5,737 bases of DNA from an uncultured Collinsella sp. (GCA_900552395.1 URZJ01000120.1:1-5737), one strand, 5' to 3'. Positions 1-5,737 are shown, numbered from the stretch's first letter. The notes: generated from the sequence alone by a model not told the origin. Program-made: numbers and translations.

Positions 1-1
1 C

Positions 2-1348
2 CTGGCCAACGTGGACGTGGCGCCGCACGGCCCCGAGCGCTATGCGGTGGTCTCCGGCCAGCGCAAGATGCTCGACTTCGAGGACGGCTATTACTACCCC
101 GCGCAGACCGGCATCGATTTCTATCACCATTACAAGGAGGACATCGCCCTCTTTGCCGAGATGGGCTTTAAGACCTTCCGCATGAGCCTGGCGTGGACCC
201 GCATCTTCCCCAACGGTGACGAGACCGAGCCCAACGAGGCCGGCCTGGCCTTCTACGAGGACGTGTTCCGCGAGTGTCAGGCGCACGGCATCGAGCCGCT
301 CGTGACCATCACGCATTTCGACTGCCCGATTCACCTCATCAAGGAGTACGGCGGCTGGCGCAACCGCAAGCTCATCGACTTCTACAAGAACCTCGCGACC
401 ACGATCTTCACCCGCTACAAGGGCCTGGTAAAGTACTGGCTTACCTTCAACGAGATCAATATGATCTTGCACCTGCCGTTTATGGGTGCCGGTCTGGTCT
501 TTGAGGAGGGCGAGAACAAGGAGGCCGTCGAGTACCTGGCCGCCCACAACGAGCTCGTCGCCAGCGCTTGGGCAACCAAGATCGCTCACGAGATCGACCC
601 TGAGGTCAAGATCGGTTGCATGCTTGCCGCAGGTAGCTACTACCCCTACAGCTGCCGTCCGGGCGATGTGCGCCAGGCGCAGATTGACAACCAGAGCAAC
701 TATTTCTTCGTCGACGTTCAGAGCCGCGGTTACTACCCGGCCTATGCCGTCAAGAAGCTCGAGCGTCTGGGCATCGATGTGGGCATGACGGACGAGGACC
801 GCGAGATCCTGGCCGCCAACACCGTCGACTTCATCAGCTTTAGCTATTACAGCACCCGTTGCTCCGCCGGTGCCGATAACCCCGATGTCGAGCGCACCCA
901 GGGCAACGCCTTCGCCGGCGCCAAGAACCCCTACCTGCAGGAGAGCCAGTGGGGCTGGGCCATCGATCCGCTGGGCTTCCGCATCACCCTCAACGACCTG
1001 TACGACCGTTATCAGAAGCCGCTGTTTGTGGTCGAGAACGGCCTGGGCGCCAAGGATGTTGTCGAGGAGGATGGCTCCATCAACGACGACTACCGTATCG
1101 ACTACCTGCGCCAGCATATCGCCGCGATGCGCGATGCGGTGACCGAGGACGGCGTTGACCTGCTGGGCTACACCACCTGGGGACCGATCGACCTGGTGTC
1201 TGCCGGCACGGGCGAGATGTCCAAGCGCTACGGCTTTATCTATGTCGACCGCGATGATGCGGGCAACGGCACCCTCAAGCGTTCCAAAAAGAAGAGCTTT
1301 CACTGGTACAAGCATGTCATTGAAACGAATGGTGAGGATCTGTCCTAA
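2..1348 (+). CDS. GH1 6-phospho-beta-glucosidase, 5'-truncated by window edge
   Basis: This is a glycoside hydrolase family 1 enzyme, most likely a cytoplasmic 6-phospho-beta-glucosidase that splits phosphorylated beta-glucosides delivered by a PTS transporter. The frame is open from base 2. Family proteins usually start some 35-40 residues earlier, so the GTG at 11 is not the true start. Counting from that GTG as residue 1, the acid/base glutamate is E148 in TFNEIN (codon 452-454). The nucleophile is E342 in VENGLGA (codon 1034-1036). ITHFDCP (about 100-106), FSYYSTR (277-283) and TTWGPIDL (388-395) are further GH1 signatures. Near the C-terminus K405 and Y407 fit the S-x5-K-x-Y loop that binds the 6-phosphate, but the serine position is Gly399. 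The C-terminal KRSKKKSFHWYK is also typical. The gene ends just before a strong terminator, so it is the last gene of its unit. The family is certain; the exact substrate (phospho-glucoside or phospho-galactoside) is inferred. Confidence 0.95.
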   Translation: MANVDVAPHGPERYAVVSGQRKMLDFEDGYYYPAQTGIDFYHHYKEDIALFAEMGFKTFRMSLAWTRIFPNGDETEPNEAGLAFYEDVFRECQAHGIEPLVTITHFDCPIHLIKEYGGWRNRKLIDFYKNLATTIFTRYKGLVKYWLTFNEINMILHLPFMGAGLVFEEGENKEAVEYLAAHNELVASAWATKIAHEIDPEVKIGCMLAAGSYYPYSCRPGDVRQAQIDNQSNYFFVDVQSRGYYPAYAVKKLERLGIDVGMTDEDREILAANTVDFISFSYYSTRCSAGADNPDVERTQGNAFAGAKNPYLQESQWGWAIDPLGFRITLNDLYDRYQKPLFVVENGLGAKDVVEEDGSINDDYRIDYLRQHIAAMRDAVTEDGVDLLGYTTWGPIDLVSAGTGEMSKRYGFIYVDRDDAGNGTLKRSKKKSFHWYKHVIETNGEDLS

Positions 1349-1387
1349 GGAAGCCGAGACACTCAACTTCAGAGTTTCCTAACCAAT

Positions 1388-1426
1388 ACGCCCGGCGAGC
1401 AGTTAATGCCCGCCGGGCGTTTTGTT
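1388..1426 (+). terminator. Rho-independent terminator after the GH1 gene
   Basis: A perfect 10-bp stem, ACGCCCGGCG at 1388-1397 pairing with CGCCGGGCGT at 1411-1420, encloses a 13-base loop. The stem runs directly into TTTTGTT at 1420-1426. It lies 39 bases past the GH1 stop codon. It should end transcription of the sugar gene and insulate the signalling operon downstream. Confidence 0.9.
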
Positions 1427-1440
1427 AAAAGAAGTGAAAG

Positions 1441-1469
1441 CACTCATTGGGGACGTACTTAAATGAGTG
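1441..1469 (+). repeat. Short palindromic repeat, copy 1
   Basis: This 29-base unit is made of arms CACTCATT (1441-1448) and AATGAGTG (1462-1469) around a 13-base loop, GGGGACGTACTTA. An outer G1440-C1470 pair extends the stem to 9 bp. An identical unit lies at 1621-1649 and a divergent one at 1582-1610, all in the same orientation. It resembles a REP-type intergenic element, but I cannot assign a named family. Confidence 0.85.
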
Positions 1470-1479
1470 CCCGCAGAAT

Positions 1480-1543
1480 GAGAGTGGATAATCTCCCGTT
1501 TTTAGCCTGTTTGTGGGCTCAAAGTGGGAGATTATCCACTCTC
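1480..1543 (+). repeat. Long inverted repeat forming a 30-bp hairpin
   Basis: Perfect 18-base arms, GAGAGTGGATAATCTCCC at 1480-1497 and its reverse complement at 1526-1543, flank a 28-base spacer that also folds. Pairing continues inward to 1509/1514 with one mismatch (1503/1520) and four G-U pairs, leaving a 4-base loop at 1510-1513. Outward, GCCC at 1469-1472 can pair with GGGC at 1551-1554. There is no run of T directly after the stem, so it does not look like a classical terminator. A miniature inverted-repeat element or a structured RNA are both possible. Confidence 0.85.
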
Positions 1544-1581
1544 GCCATTTGGGCGTCCAAAAATCCTCGCTCGTTTTGTCT

Positions 1582-1610
1582 TAGTCATTGGGGACGTTCT
1601 TAAACGACTA
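1582..1610 (+). repeat. Short palindromic repeat, divergent copy 2
   Basis: This copy shares the core CATTGGGGACGT and the following CTTAAA with copies 1 and 3, but its arms differ: TAGTCATT (1582-1589) and AACGACTA (1603-1610). Two of the arm changes are compensatory (C-G to T-A and C-G to G-C). One change leaves an A-C mismatch. The loop differs from the other copies by a single base, T at 1598 in place of A. Its right end overlaps the 10-base perfect palindrome CGACTAGTCG at 1605-1614. Confidence 0.8.
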
Positions 1611-1620
1611 GTCGCTGGTC

Positions 1621-1649
1621 CACTCATTGGGGACGTACTTAAATGAGTG
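1621..1649 (+). repeat. Short palindromic repeat, copy 3 (identical to copy 1)
   Basis: All 29 bases are identical to 1441-1469, in the same orientation, 10 bases after copy 2. The right arm contains an ATG at 1643 that is in frame with the downstream membrane protein gene. That ATG is probably not used, because it belongs to the repeat and the following codons do not look like protein. Confidence 0.85.
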
Positions 1650-1720
1650 GCCCCTGGGGACACCCTTTGCCGTCGGCGGATTTTGGGACATGTGGCCCGC
1701 TTTTTGGGCCCGCCTGTCGG

Positions 1721-1733
1721 TACACTAAAAGCA
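1721..1733 (+). promoter_or_regulatory. Possible -10 element of the signalling operon
   Basis: TACACT at 1721-1726 matches TATAAT at four of six positions, including the key first A and last T. It would place a transcription start near 1732-1733. No good -35 hexamer lies 16-19 bases upstream. It is the best promoter candidate between the terminator at 1426 and the first gene of the operon, but the evidence is weak. Confidence 0.3.
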
Positions 1734-1775
1734 CTATGGGTACCTGCGAGCGACATATCGGCCACGCGGCCGCCC

Positions 1776-1796
1776 GATCCGCACCCGTGGCGGATC
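1776..1796 (+). promoter_or_regulatory. Small hairpin in the probable leader of the operon
   Basis: GATCCGC at 1776-1782 pairs with GCGGATC at 1790-1796 around a 7-base loop. It sits between the possible -10 element and the chosen start at 1820, shortly before the weak ribosome-binding sequence GGCAGG (1805-1810). If the start at 1820 is right, it lies in the 5' leader. If translation begins at 1736, it is inside the coding region and may be chance in GC-rich DNA. Confidence 0.3.
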
Positions 1797-1819
1797 CCAG
1801 GGGCGGCAGGCTCTTCGCC

Positions 1820-3619
1820 ATGCCGCGATTCCTTGTTGGCATAACACATCGGGTGTACCGTCACCGCGTCTTTGCTATCGCCGGCGCCATCACCGCGCTG
1901 TTCCTCATGGTTTTGGCAGTCTTGCCGGCGCTGTTCGCCTTCGACCCCAAACTTTCTAACGCCGTGCCCGCCTATAGCGAGGTGTCCGAAGAGGTCGTGG
2001 ATGCGCTCGTCCACTCGAGCTCTCTCCCGCTGCTTGTCGCCGCAATTATATTTTCGATCTGGGGCGTATCGGTCTATCTGCGCTGTTTGGACTATGTGTT
2101 GCGCCGCCGTCTTGTTGCCGTCGCTACCATCTGCGCCCTGTGGATGATCGAAGTCATTCTCAAGTACAAGTCGTTCACGCCGTTCTATGCCACCGTGCTG
2201 TGGTACCTGTACTACGTGCCCATGACGCTCATTCCGCTGCTCTACCAGTTGTGTGGTCTGCGCCTTGCGGGGCTGGAACAACACCGTGCGGGCCGTCGCT
2301 ATCGCAGCATCCTGTGGGTCGTGGCCATCCTACTTATCGGTTTTGTGCTCACCAACGATTTCCACCAGCAGGTCTTCCACTTTGACCGTACAAGCGACAC
2401 CTGGAGCAACGATTACACGTACGGCTGGGGTTATTTCGCTGTCTTAGTGTGGACGGCCTTTAACTTTGTGGCCTTTTTTATCCTGGTGGGCCGGTCCTCG
2501 TCCTTTCGCATCCAGCGTTTCTCGGGCACGGCGGCGCTCGTACTGCTGGGTGGCGCATTCTTTGCCGTCTCGTATGCGCTGCGTGTGCCCTGGGCATGGA
2601 GGCTTAATTTTTCACTTGTCTACTGCGTCCTGTGCGTGGTGGCGATGGAAATCTGTCTCGATTGCGGTGTCATCCCGTCGTACCACGATATCGCCGGTAT
2701 TTTCGGCACCTTGCCACTTGACCTCAAAGTTCTAACGCGTGACCTGCAGGAAGTCTATGTCACGCCGGTGTCAAAGCCAATGCCGGTAGGCGTGCGTGAG
2801 GAGTTGCGGGTCCAAGAGCACGGGCACGCTCACGCCTTTGCCGTGGCGTCCGATCCCGATGTAATGTATCGCGCCTTTCCGCTGCTGGGTGGATCGGCTC
2901 TCCTTGCCCAGGACGTCTCGGAGCTCAACGAACTCAATCGCGAACTGGCGCATCGTCGCATGGAGCTGCAACGCCAAAATGAGCTGCTTGCCGCCGACTA
3001 CGACCTTAAGACACATTTGGCAGACCAAGAGGCCGAGACCTTACTGGTCCAAGACGTGGACCAAGCGCTTGCCCGTGCGCTCGAAGGGATGTACGACCTG
3101 CTGAGCTCGCTGCCGCCGTTGACCGATGAGGCATCTTCGCACGAGCGTTACCGCATGCTGCAGCGCGCCAAGATGCTCGTCGCCTATTGCAAACGCAAGG
3201 GGTCGCTCACGTTGGCACAGCACGGGGAGAGCGGTTTTGACCGCGACCGCATTCAGCTCATCGCCAACGAGCTTGCAAGTGACCTACGCACCATCGATGT
3301 CGATTGCGCCTCGATTATCGCCATACGGCGCCCGATGCACGCCAGTACGGTAAGCGCCCTGTACGACTGCGTGTATGACTTTGCGTTTTTTGCCTACACC
3401 ACCGACCAACCGGCGCTTATGTATCACTTGGGCGACCATGACCGGTGCAGTGTCGAGCTGCGCGCCACGCTTTTTTCCAACGATGATGAAGATCTTTCGC
3501 AGACGCCCGCTGCGCAAGAGCTCGAAAGCGCTCTGCAAGGGCGCAACGTGGCATACCGCCTTGAGGGCGAGCCCGGCCAGCTGCGCATGATCGTCTTGAT
3601 GCCGAGGGCGGGTGAGTGA
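1820..3619 (+). CDS. Multi-spanning 7TM-type sensor with degenerate histidine kinase region
   Basis: This is a membrane sensor protein of 599 residues from the chosen start. About eight hydrophobic segments lie near residues 17-41, 67-89, 97-115, 120-148, 163-180, 202-224, 236-255 and 262-282. LTNDFHQQVFHF (177-188) followed by a W/Y-rich stretch recalls the N-terminal 7TM region of histidine kinases (I believe PF16927). A likely coiled coil (365-408) leads into what should be the kinase core. Where the His would be, VQDV (410-413) has Gln411. YCKRKGSL (456-463) recalls a conserved KR motif of such kinases. The ATP-binding half has only SNDD (553-556) in place of an N-D-G box, and no N-box or GxGxxGM motif, so it is probably catalytically inactive. 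The start at 1820 is preceded by weak GGCAGG and begins just before the first membrane helix. In-frame ATGs at 1736 (near a possible -10, almost leaderless) and 1643 (inside a repeat) are alternatives. The codons from 1736 to 1819 include several rare CGA and AGG. The gene overlaps the next one by 4 nt. Confidence 0.85.
   Translation: MPRFLVGITHRVYRHRVFAIAGAITALFLMVLAVLPALFAFDPKLSNAVPAYSEVSEEVVDALVHSSSLPLLVAAIIFSIWGVSVYLRCLDYVLRRRLVAVATICALWMIEVILKYKSFTPFYATVLWYLYYVPMTLIPLLYQLCGLRLAGLEQHRAGRRYRSILWVVAILLIGFVLTNDFHQQVFHFDRTSDTWSNDYTYGWGYFAVLVWTAFNFVAFFILVGRSSSFRIQRFSGTAALVLLGGAFFAVSYALRVPWAWRLNFSLVYCVLCVVAMEICLDCGVIPSYHDIAGIFGTLPLDLKVLTRDLQEVYVTPVSKPMPVGVREELRVQEHGHAHAFAVASDPDVMYRAFPLLGGSALLAQDVSELNELNRELAHRRMELQRQNELLAADYDLKTHLADQEAETLLVQDVDQALARALEGMYDLLSSLPPLTDEASSHERYRMLQRAKMLVAYCKRKGSLTLAQHGESGFDRDRIQLIANELASDLRTIDVDCASIIAIRRPMHASTVSALYDCVYDFAFFAYTTDQPALMYHLGDHDRCSVELRATLFSNDDEDLSQTPAAQELESALQGRNVAYRLEGEPGQLRMIVLMPRAGE
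3604..3608 (+). promoter_or_regulatory. Ribosome-binding site for the sensor kinase
   Basis: GAGGG lies 7 bases before the GTG at 3616, inside the end of the upstream gene. This favours GTG 3616, which overlaps the upstream stop as GTGA. The ATG at 3622 is only two codons later and is served by GGCGG at 3607-3611, so the choice is not settled. Confidence 0.55.
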
Positions 3620-5115
3620 CGATGCAGATTTCGTTCATCCTTCCCCAAATCGTTGCGCTCGATGTTGTCTTTGCCCTGGCTGTGTGTCTGCAGATGATCC
3701 ACGTCCCGCTCATCGCATCGCGCCGCTCGTCCTATAACCGTAAGGTGATTTGCGCCTACGAGACGAGCCTTGTGCTTCACCTGATGATTTCGGCGCTCAT
3801 CTTATTCGCGTCGTCTGGCTCGTATCTGGTGGCGCCGCTTGACGTTTGCGCCAGGGCAATGGGCGGAGTGCTGTGGCTCAATGCCGCGATCTTTGCCTAT
3901 GGCGTGGTCCTTATGGTGCGCTATCGTCGCCCTGTCATGCTGGCCGAGCTGCTGCTTGTTGGCGCCGTGACACCGCCGGTGGTTTTTGCCATGGGCTCGG
4001 TGTGGGCCGTTGTCCTTATCGCAGAGGGAGCGTTCTTCCTGTTCCGTTCCGTCGCGGCGCTCTTGATGGACGTCCGTAACCGCCAAGAGGATATCACCGC
4101 GTTCTCGACGATTGAAACCATCAACGTGATTCCCGTGGGCATCCTGTATCTGGACTCGAGGGGCCGTCCACTGCTCATGAACCGCTGCATGCGCAAAAAC
4201 CTGGCGGAGCTTCATATGCCCACCGACCTAGGCGATATGAGCGGTACATGGAACGACCTGCGCAAGCTCAGCATGCAAATGCCCGAAAGCAGCAGGAACC
4301 GCGTGCGCATTAATCTGGACCGCTTTGGTGAGGCGCGCGTTGTGGTTGAGGTTTCTCCCGCCGAGATTCGCTTGTTTGTGCACGATGACGTTATGGTTTC
4401 GGGCCGTTCGTTCGAGCGCATTATCGGCCTGGATGTGACAGAGTATGCGCACGCGCATGACCGTCTGGCGCAAGCCAACCACCTGCTTGAGCTTGCGGGC
4501 CAAGAGCTCCAGGCCCAGATCGAAGAAGTCAAAAAAGTTGCCGACAACGCGGCCTATCTGCGCATGCGTGCCCGCGTTCACGATGTGATCGGCCAGCGCC
4601 TGTCAATCCTTCATCGCTATTTGGAGGAGGGGCGCTTGGACGACGAGTCGCTCGAGCAGATCGACCCGTTGTTGCGCTCGATCGCCGCCGATCTGCGCAG
4701 CGGGGGCGACGCCGAACCGACAGAGCAACTGGGCGATATCGTCCATGCTTTTGGCCTGGTGAGTGTGCAGATCGATGTTGAGGGCGCGCTGCCCGAGGAC
4801 GTGCGTGTCGCGGCAGCCTTTCTGCAGATTATCCGCGAAGCCTCGACCAATGCCACCAAGCATGCGCAGGCGCATCGGGTCCATGTGCGCTTGTGGCGGG
4901 AGATGTCGGAAGACGGCGCTGTTGCGCGGATGACCGTTTCTAACGACGGCGCGCCTGCACCCGTATCGTATCGCGAGGGAACGGGTATCCCTGGTATGAG
5001 GCATGTCGCACAGAATCTGGGCGGCAGCCTGGAAGCCCACGCCGCCCCGCCCTTTACGCTTGCGGTGTCCATCCCGCTCGCCTCCAACGCCACGGTCCAA
5101 AGGAGAAGCTCATGA
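3616..5115 (+). CDS. Membrane sensor histidine kinase, NarL/DesK-like class
   Basis: This 499-residue sensor kinase should autophosphorylate on a histidine and pass the phosphate to the response regulator encoded next. Five hydrophobic segments lie near residues 9-30, 50-70, 77-101, 107-124 and 127-150, placing the input in the membrane. A PAS-like segment follows (about 166-196, IPVGILYLD...G...LMN). A coiled-coil linker (about 280-318) leads to the dimerisation helix with the acceptor His322 in RVHDVIGQRLS (codon 4579-4581). The ATP-binding domain shows an N-box with Asn412 (REASTNATKHA), a D-box with Asp444 (VSNDG) and the glycine-rich EGTGIPGMR (454-462). All motifs needed for catalysis appear present. 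It starts at the GTG that overlaps the upstream stop and ends in an ATGA overlap with the regulator gene, so the three proteins are probably translationally coupled. The signal it senses is unknown. Confidence 0.92.
   Translation: MTMQISFILPQIVALDVVFALAVCLQMIHVPLIASRRSSYNRKVICAYETSLVLHLMISALILFASSGSYLVAPLDVCARAMGGVLWLNAAIFAYGVVLMVRYRRPVMLAELLLVGAVTPPVVFAMGSVWAVVLIAEGAFFLFRSVAALLMDVRNRQEDITAFSTIETINVIPVGILYLDSRGRPLLMNRCMRKNLAELHMPTDLGDMSGTWNDLRKLSMQMPESSRNRVRINLDRFGEARVVVEVSPAEIRLFVHDDVMVSGRSFERIIGLDVTEYAHAHDRLAQANHLLELAGQELQAQIEEVKKVADNAAYLRMRARVHDVIGQRLSILHRYLEEGRLDDESLEQIDPLLRSIAADLRSGGDAEPTEQLGDIVHAFGLVSVQIDVEGALPEDVRVAAAFLQIIREASTNATKHAQAHRVHVRLWREMSEDGAVARMTVSNDGAPAPVSYREGTGIPGMRHVAQNLGGSLEAHAAPPFTLAVSIPLASNATVQRRSS
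5101..5105 (+). promoter_or_regulatory. Ribosome-binding site for the response regulator
   Basis: AGGAG lies 6 bases before the ATG at 5112, within the last codons of the kinase gene. It is the strongest ribosome-binding site in the operon, which fits higher synthesis of the regulator than of the membrane sensors. Confidence 0.85.
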
Positions 5116-5735
5116 TCCGCGTGTTAATCGTCGAAGACCAGGCTATCTTGCGCGAGAGCCTGGCGCGTTCCGTGGGCGACCAGCCCGACATGACCGTTAT
5201 CGCCGCGATCGCCGACGCCTCGGATGCCTTGGACGTTGTGCTCAAGGAGCGTCCGGACATGATACTGATGGATGTGTGCACCGAGCACGATTCCAACGGC
5301 ATCGTGGCGGCGGCGCGCATCAAAGAACAACTGCCCGAGTGTCGCATCATCATCATGACGGGTATGCCCGAGATCACCTTTGTGGACCAGGCGCGCGAGG
5401 CGGGCGTCGACAGCTTTGTGTACAAGAACGTCGGTATCGACGAGCTATTCGCCGTGATGCGCTCCACGCTGGCGGGTTACTGCACGTTTCCCAAGCCGCC
5501 CGAGAGCATCTTCTCCGGCACGGCGGCCCTCGACGATGTCGAGCTGTCGATCTTGCGCCTTGCCTGCGAGGGTAAAAGCCGCCGCGAGATTGCGGCCGAG
5601 CTGTTTATGAGCGAGGGCACCATCAAACGCCGCATCTCGGAGATTCTCAACAAGACCGGCTACGACAACATCATGCGCCTGGCCGTGCGCGCGGTGACCG
5701 AGGGCAGCATCGTTCCCAACATGGAGCGCCCGTAA
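5112..5735 (+). CDS. LuxR/NarL-family response regulator
   Basis: This is a 207-residue transcription factor controlled by phosphorylation. The receiver domain (about 1-120) has the acidic pair E8-D9, the phospho-acceptor Asp54 in LMDV (codon 5271-5273), Thr83 in IIMTG and Lys105 in VYKN, so it looks fully functional. A short linker leads to a C-terminal LuxR-type helix-turn-helix (about 138-200) with the usual order ILRLACEGKSRREIA, then SEGTIKRRISEIL, then a final helix. The segment after SEGT reads IKRRIS rather than the more common VKNHVS, which may alter DNA contacts. The ATG is preceded by AGGAG and overlaps the kinase stop codon as ATGA, making the upstream kinase the obvious partner. 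The stop codon is complete two bases before the window ends. Target genes are unknown; self-regulation and control of a neighbouring transporter are common for this family but not shown here. Confidence 0.95.
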   Translation: MIRVLIVEDQAILRESLARSVGDQPDMTVIAAIADASDALDVVLKERPDMILMDVCTEHDSNGIVAAARIKEQLPECRIIIMTGMPEITFVDQAREAGVDSFVYKNVGIDELFAVMRSTLAGYCTFPKPPESIFSGTAALDDVELSILRLACEGKSRREIAAELFMSEGTIKRRISEILNKTGYDNIMRLAVRAVTEGSIVPNMERP

Positions 5736-5737
5736 TC

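Larger units (their letters stand above)
1427..1819. other. Gene-free structured intergenic region
   Basis: About 390 bases lie between the sugar-gene terminator and the signalling operon. I see no credible protein or known RNA gene here. The content is the three short palindromic repeats, the long hairpin at 1480-1543, a GGCCC/GGGCC mini-hairpin at 1694-1710, the possible -10 at 1721 and the leader hairpin at 1776-1796. Confidence 0.7.

Noticed and set aside
1484..1539. Two inverted DnaA-box-like sequences (GTGGATAA at 1484-1491 and TTATCCAC at 1532-1539)
   Set aside because: Each matches eight of nine consensus bases, but they are just the two arms of one hairpin. There is no box cluster, AT-rich unwinding region or replication gene nearby, so an origin is not supported.
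1480..1543. Second transcription terminator for the GH1 gene
   Set aside because: The stem is long enough, but no T-run follows the right arm (GCCATTTGGG comes next), and a complete terminator already lies at 1388-1426.
1441..1649. CRISPR-like array from three similar palindromic repeats
   Set aside because: The gaps between copies are 112 and 10 bases, the middle copy is diverged and no cas gene is present. Regular spacing, the hallmark of CRISPR, is missing.
1694..1710. GGCCC/GGGCC mini-hairpin upstream of the possible -10, considered as an operator or attenuator
   Set aside because: The stem is only 5 bp with a 7-base loop and has no supporting context, which is easily reached by chance in such GC-rich DNA.
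1532..2284. Long open frame on the - strand (250 codons) across the repeat region and the start of the 7TM sensor gene
   Set aside because: The predicted protein is a low-complexity, charged mix with no recognisable domain. The + strand frame has clear membrane helices, so this is a shadow of GC-rich coding DNA.
4603..5100. Open frame on the - strand opposite the kinase catalytic domain (165 codons)
   Set aside because: It lies entirely opposite the conserved dimerisation and ATP-binding motifs of the sensor kinase, shows no domain of its own and is explained by codon bias.
5003..5575. Overlapping + strand frame of 190 codons across the kinase-regulator junction
   Set aside because: The product is arginine- and histidine-rich with no fold signature, while another frame gives a textbook response regulator with a good ribosome-binding site.

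Overview
The window looks like a chromosomal segment of a GC-rich Gram-positive gut bacterium. I infer the class Coriobacteriia, with Collinsella or a close relative as the best guess. The basis is the strong preference for codons ending in C or G, the style of the genes and the character of the intergenic repeats. No marker gene is present that would prove it.

Layout. All genes lie on the + strand. Positions 1-1348 hold the 3' part of a glycoside hydrolase family 1 enzyme of the 6-phospho-beta-glucosidase type, with its N-terminus cut off by the window edge. A clear Rho-independent terminator (about 1388-1426) closes that unit. About 390 bases without a convincing gene follow (1427-1819). 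They are dense in structure: three copies of a short palindromic repeat (1441-1469, 1582-1610, 1621-1649), a very long hairpin with perfect 18-bp arms (1480-1543), a possible -10 element (1721-1726) and a small leader hairpin (1776-1796).

Positions 1820-5735 hold a tightly packed three-gene signalling operon joined by a 4-nt GTGA overlap and a 4-nt ATGA overlap. The first gene encodes a multi-spanning protein with a 7TM histidine-kinase-type sensor region. Its cytoplasmic part resembles a histidine kinase but lacks both the phospho-acceptor histidine and the ATP-binding motifs. The second encodes an intact-looking membrane sensor kinase of the NarL/DesK-like (HisKA_3-type) class with a PAS-like segment. 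The third encodes a NarL/LuxR-family response regulator with a complete receiver and helix-turn-helix domain.

How the genes may work together. The enzyme probably hydrolyses phosphorylated beta-glucosides brought in by a PTS transporter encoded outside the window. It is separated from the signalling operon by a terminator, so no functional link can be claimed. In the operon, the second gene is the likely phosphate donor and the third the likely acceptor. The first gene looks like a catalytically dead sensor that could modulate the kinase through dimerisation or scaffolding. That apparent pseudokinase and the structured repeat cluster in front of it are the most interesting parts of the window.
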